Source: Gemmatimonadota bacterium (lineage in GTDB: Bacteria > Gemmatimonadota > Gemmatimonadetes > Longimicrobiales > Longimicrobiaceae). Taken from it: DNA of 5,836 nt. The translations under genes and the position numbers were made by a program. Shown here piece by piece: positions 5,519-5,836 of the stretch; the stretch's first letter is position 1; each line of letters starts with the position of its first letter. The stretch spans positions 1-5,836 of the forward strand of contig JAHWJJ010000308.1 of assembly GCA_019348475.1 (NCBI GenBank), in the 5' to 3' direction. The notes under the pieces are model-generated. The model searched no databases. It was not told where the DNA came from and saw nothing but the letters and a program-made list of their open reading frames with translations.

Positions 5519-5559
5519 GACCGGATTCCATCTTCAGTTCTCCCGTGATTGCGAGCCCG

Positions 5560-5836
5560 ATGACCATGACCGCCGAGGCCACCCCCCGCGTGGCCCCCGA
5601 AGCCGCCCGCAGCCTGAACCTGCGCGCGCTGCTGGAAGAGATGATCGAGAAGGGCGCCAGCGACCTGCACGTGACGGCCGGCGAGCGCCCCAAGCTGCGC
5701 ATCGACGGCCACATCACCGACAGCGGGGCCGACCACGTGCTCACGCCCAAGGATTGCCTGCAGCTTACCTACAGCATCCTCACCGAGAACCAGAAGAAGC
5801 GGTTCGAGACCGAGGACGAGCTGGACTTCAGCTTCG
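5560..5836 (+). CDS. pilT: Type IV pilus retraction ATPase PilT, N-terminal part (runs off the window end)
   Basis: The first 92 codons are present and open to the window end. The encoded N-terminal domain reads LRALLEEMIEKGASDLHVTA (21-40), then GERPKLRIDGHI (41-52), LTPKDCLQLTYSIL (61-74) and RFETEDELDFSF (81-92). This is the standard PilT start: an ASDLH motif, a PAS-like N-terminal domain and the ELDFSF strand. PilT depolymerises pili, supporting twitching motility and DNA uptake. The Walker boxes lie beyond the window, so activity cannot be judged here. The ATG at 5560 is chosen by homology. A second ATG two codons later (5566) and an in-frame GTG at 5545 are alternatives, and GCGAG at 5551-5555 is at best a weak ribosome site. 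It lies 377 bases after pilB in the same direction; pilC is often next but cannot be seen. PilU, a paralogue, is a less likely alternative. Confidence 0.94.
   Translation, partial: MTMTAEATPRVAPEAARSLNLRALLEEMIEKGASDLHVTAGERPKLRIDGHITDSGADHVLTPKDCLQLTYSILTENQKKRFETEDELDFSF

Larger units (their letters stand above)
5183..5559. other. 377-bp pilB-pilT spacer without a convincing gene
   Basis: I find no reading frame here with recognisable protein content. The left half holds the heptamer tract, the palindrome CTCGCGCGAG (5242-5251), the inverted pair GGGATCG/CGATCCC (5251-5257 and 5306-5312), and reversed heptamer copies near 5320-5350. The right half (about 5381-5520) holds a sigma-54-like sequence and a run of nested inverted repeats, described separately. 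No tRNA, rRNA or CRISPR pattern is seen. The spacer is long for adjacent pil motor genes and suggests that pilT has its own leader. Confidence 0.75.

Noticed and set aside
5400..5559. Known riboswitch (for example cyclic-di-GMP class I) in the pilT leader
   Set aside because: None of the conserved core sequences of that class are visible. Only generic complementary arms are present.

Overview
The window is very GC-rich bacterial DNA with tightly packed genes. It encodes an LptF/LptG lipopolysaccharide-export permease and type IV pilus ATPases, so the host is a Gram-negative-type (diderm) bacterium. The enlarged LptF, the lipoprotein M28 family member, and GGGAACA heptamer repeats inside and between genes make me guess Gemmatimonadota, perhaps Longimicrobium-like. 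That is inference from pattern memory and not from a search.

Layout. On the minus strand, an lptF-type gene (1548 to 103) runs into the start of a second permease gene (106 to beyond position 1) through an ATGA overlap. A short divergent intergenic region (1549-1669) carries a good minus-strand promoter. On the plus strand, a lipoprotein of the M28 / glutaminyl-cyclase-like fold (1670-2602) overlaps by one base an exported protein with two ComEA-type helix-hairpin-helix DNA-binding domains (2602-3360). A strong hairpin with a T-rich tail follows (3412-3448). Then come pilB (3470-5182), the pilus extension ATPase, a 377-bp spacer with heptamer repeats and predicted RNA structure, and the start of pilT (5560 to the window end), the retraction ATPase.

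How the parts fit. PilB and PilT drive extension and retraction of type IV pili. ComEA-type proteins bind incoming DNA in the periplasm during pilus-dependent uptake, so 2602-5836 could be a competence/pilus neighbourhood. The lpt pair belongs to outer-membrane biogenesis and is transcribed away from it.

Most notable points: (1) the M28-like lipoprotein has lost most of the family's metal-ligand residues and looks like a pseudoenzyme; (2) a period-7 repeat plus a hairpin sits in frame inside the double-HhH gene, and the same heptamer recurs directly after pilB; (3) the reading frame of the second Lpt gene stops resembling a permease after about 17 residues; (4) the pilB-pilT spacer can fold into a nested helix with an alternative pairing. 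I see no wholly new defence or mobile system here.
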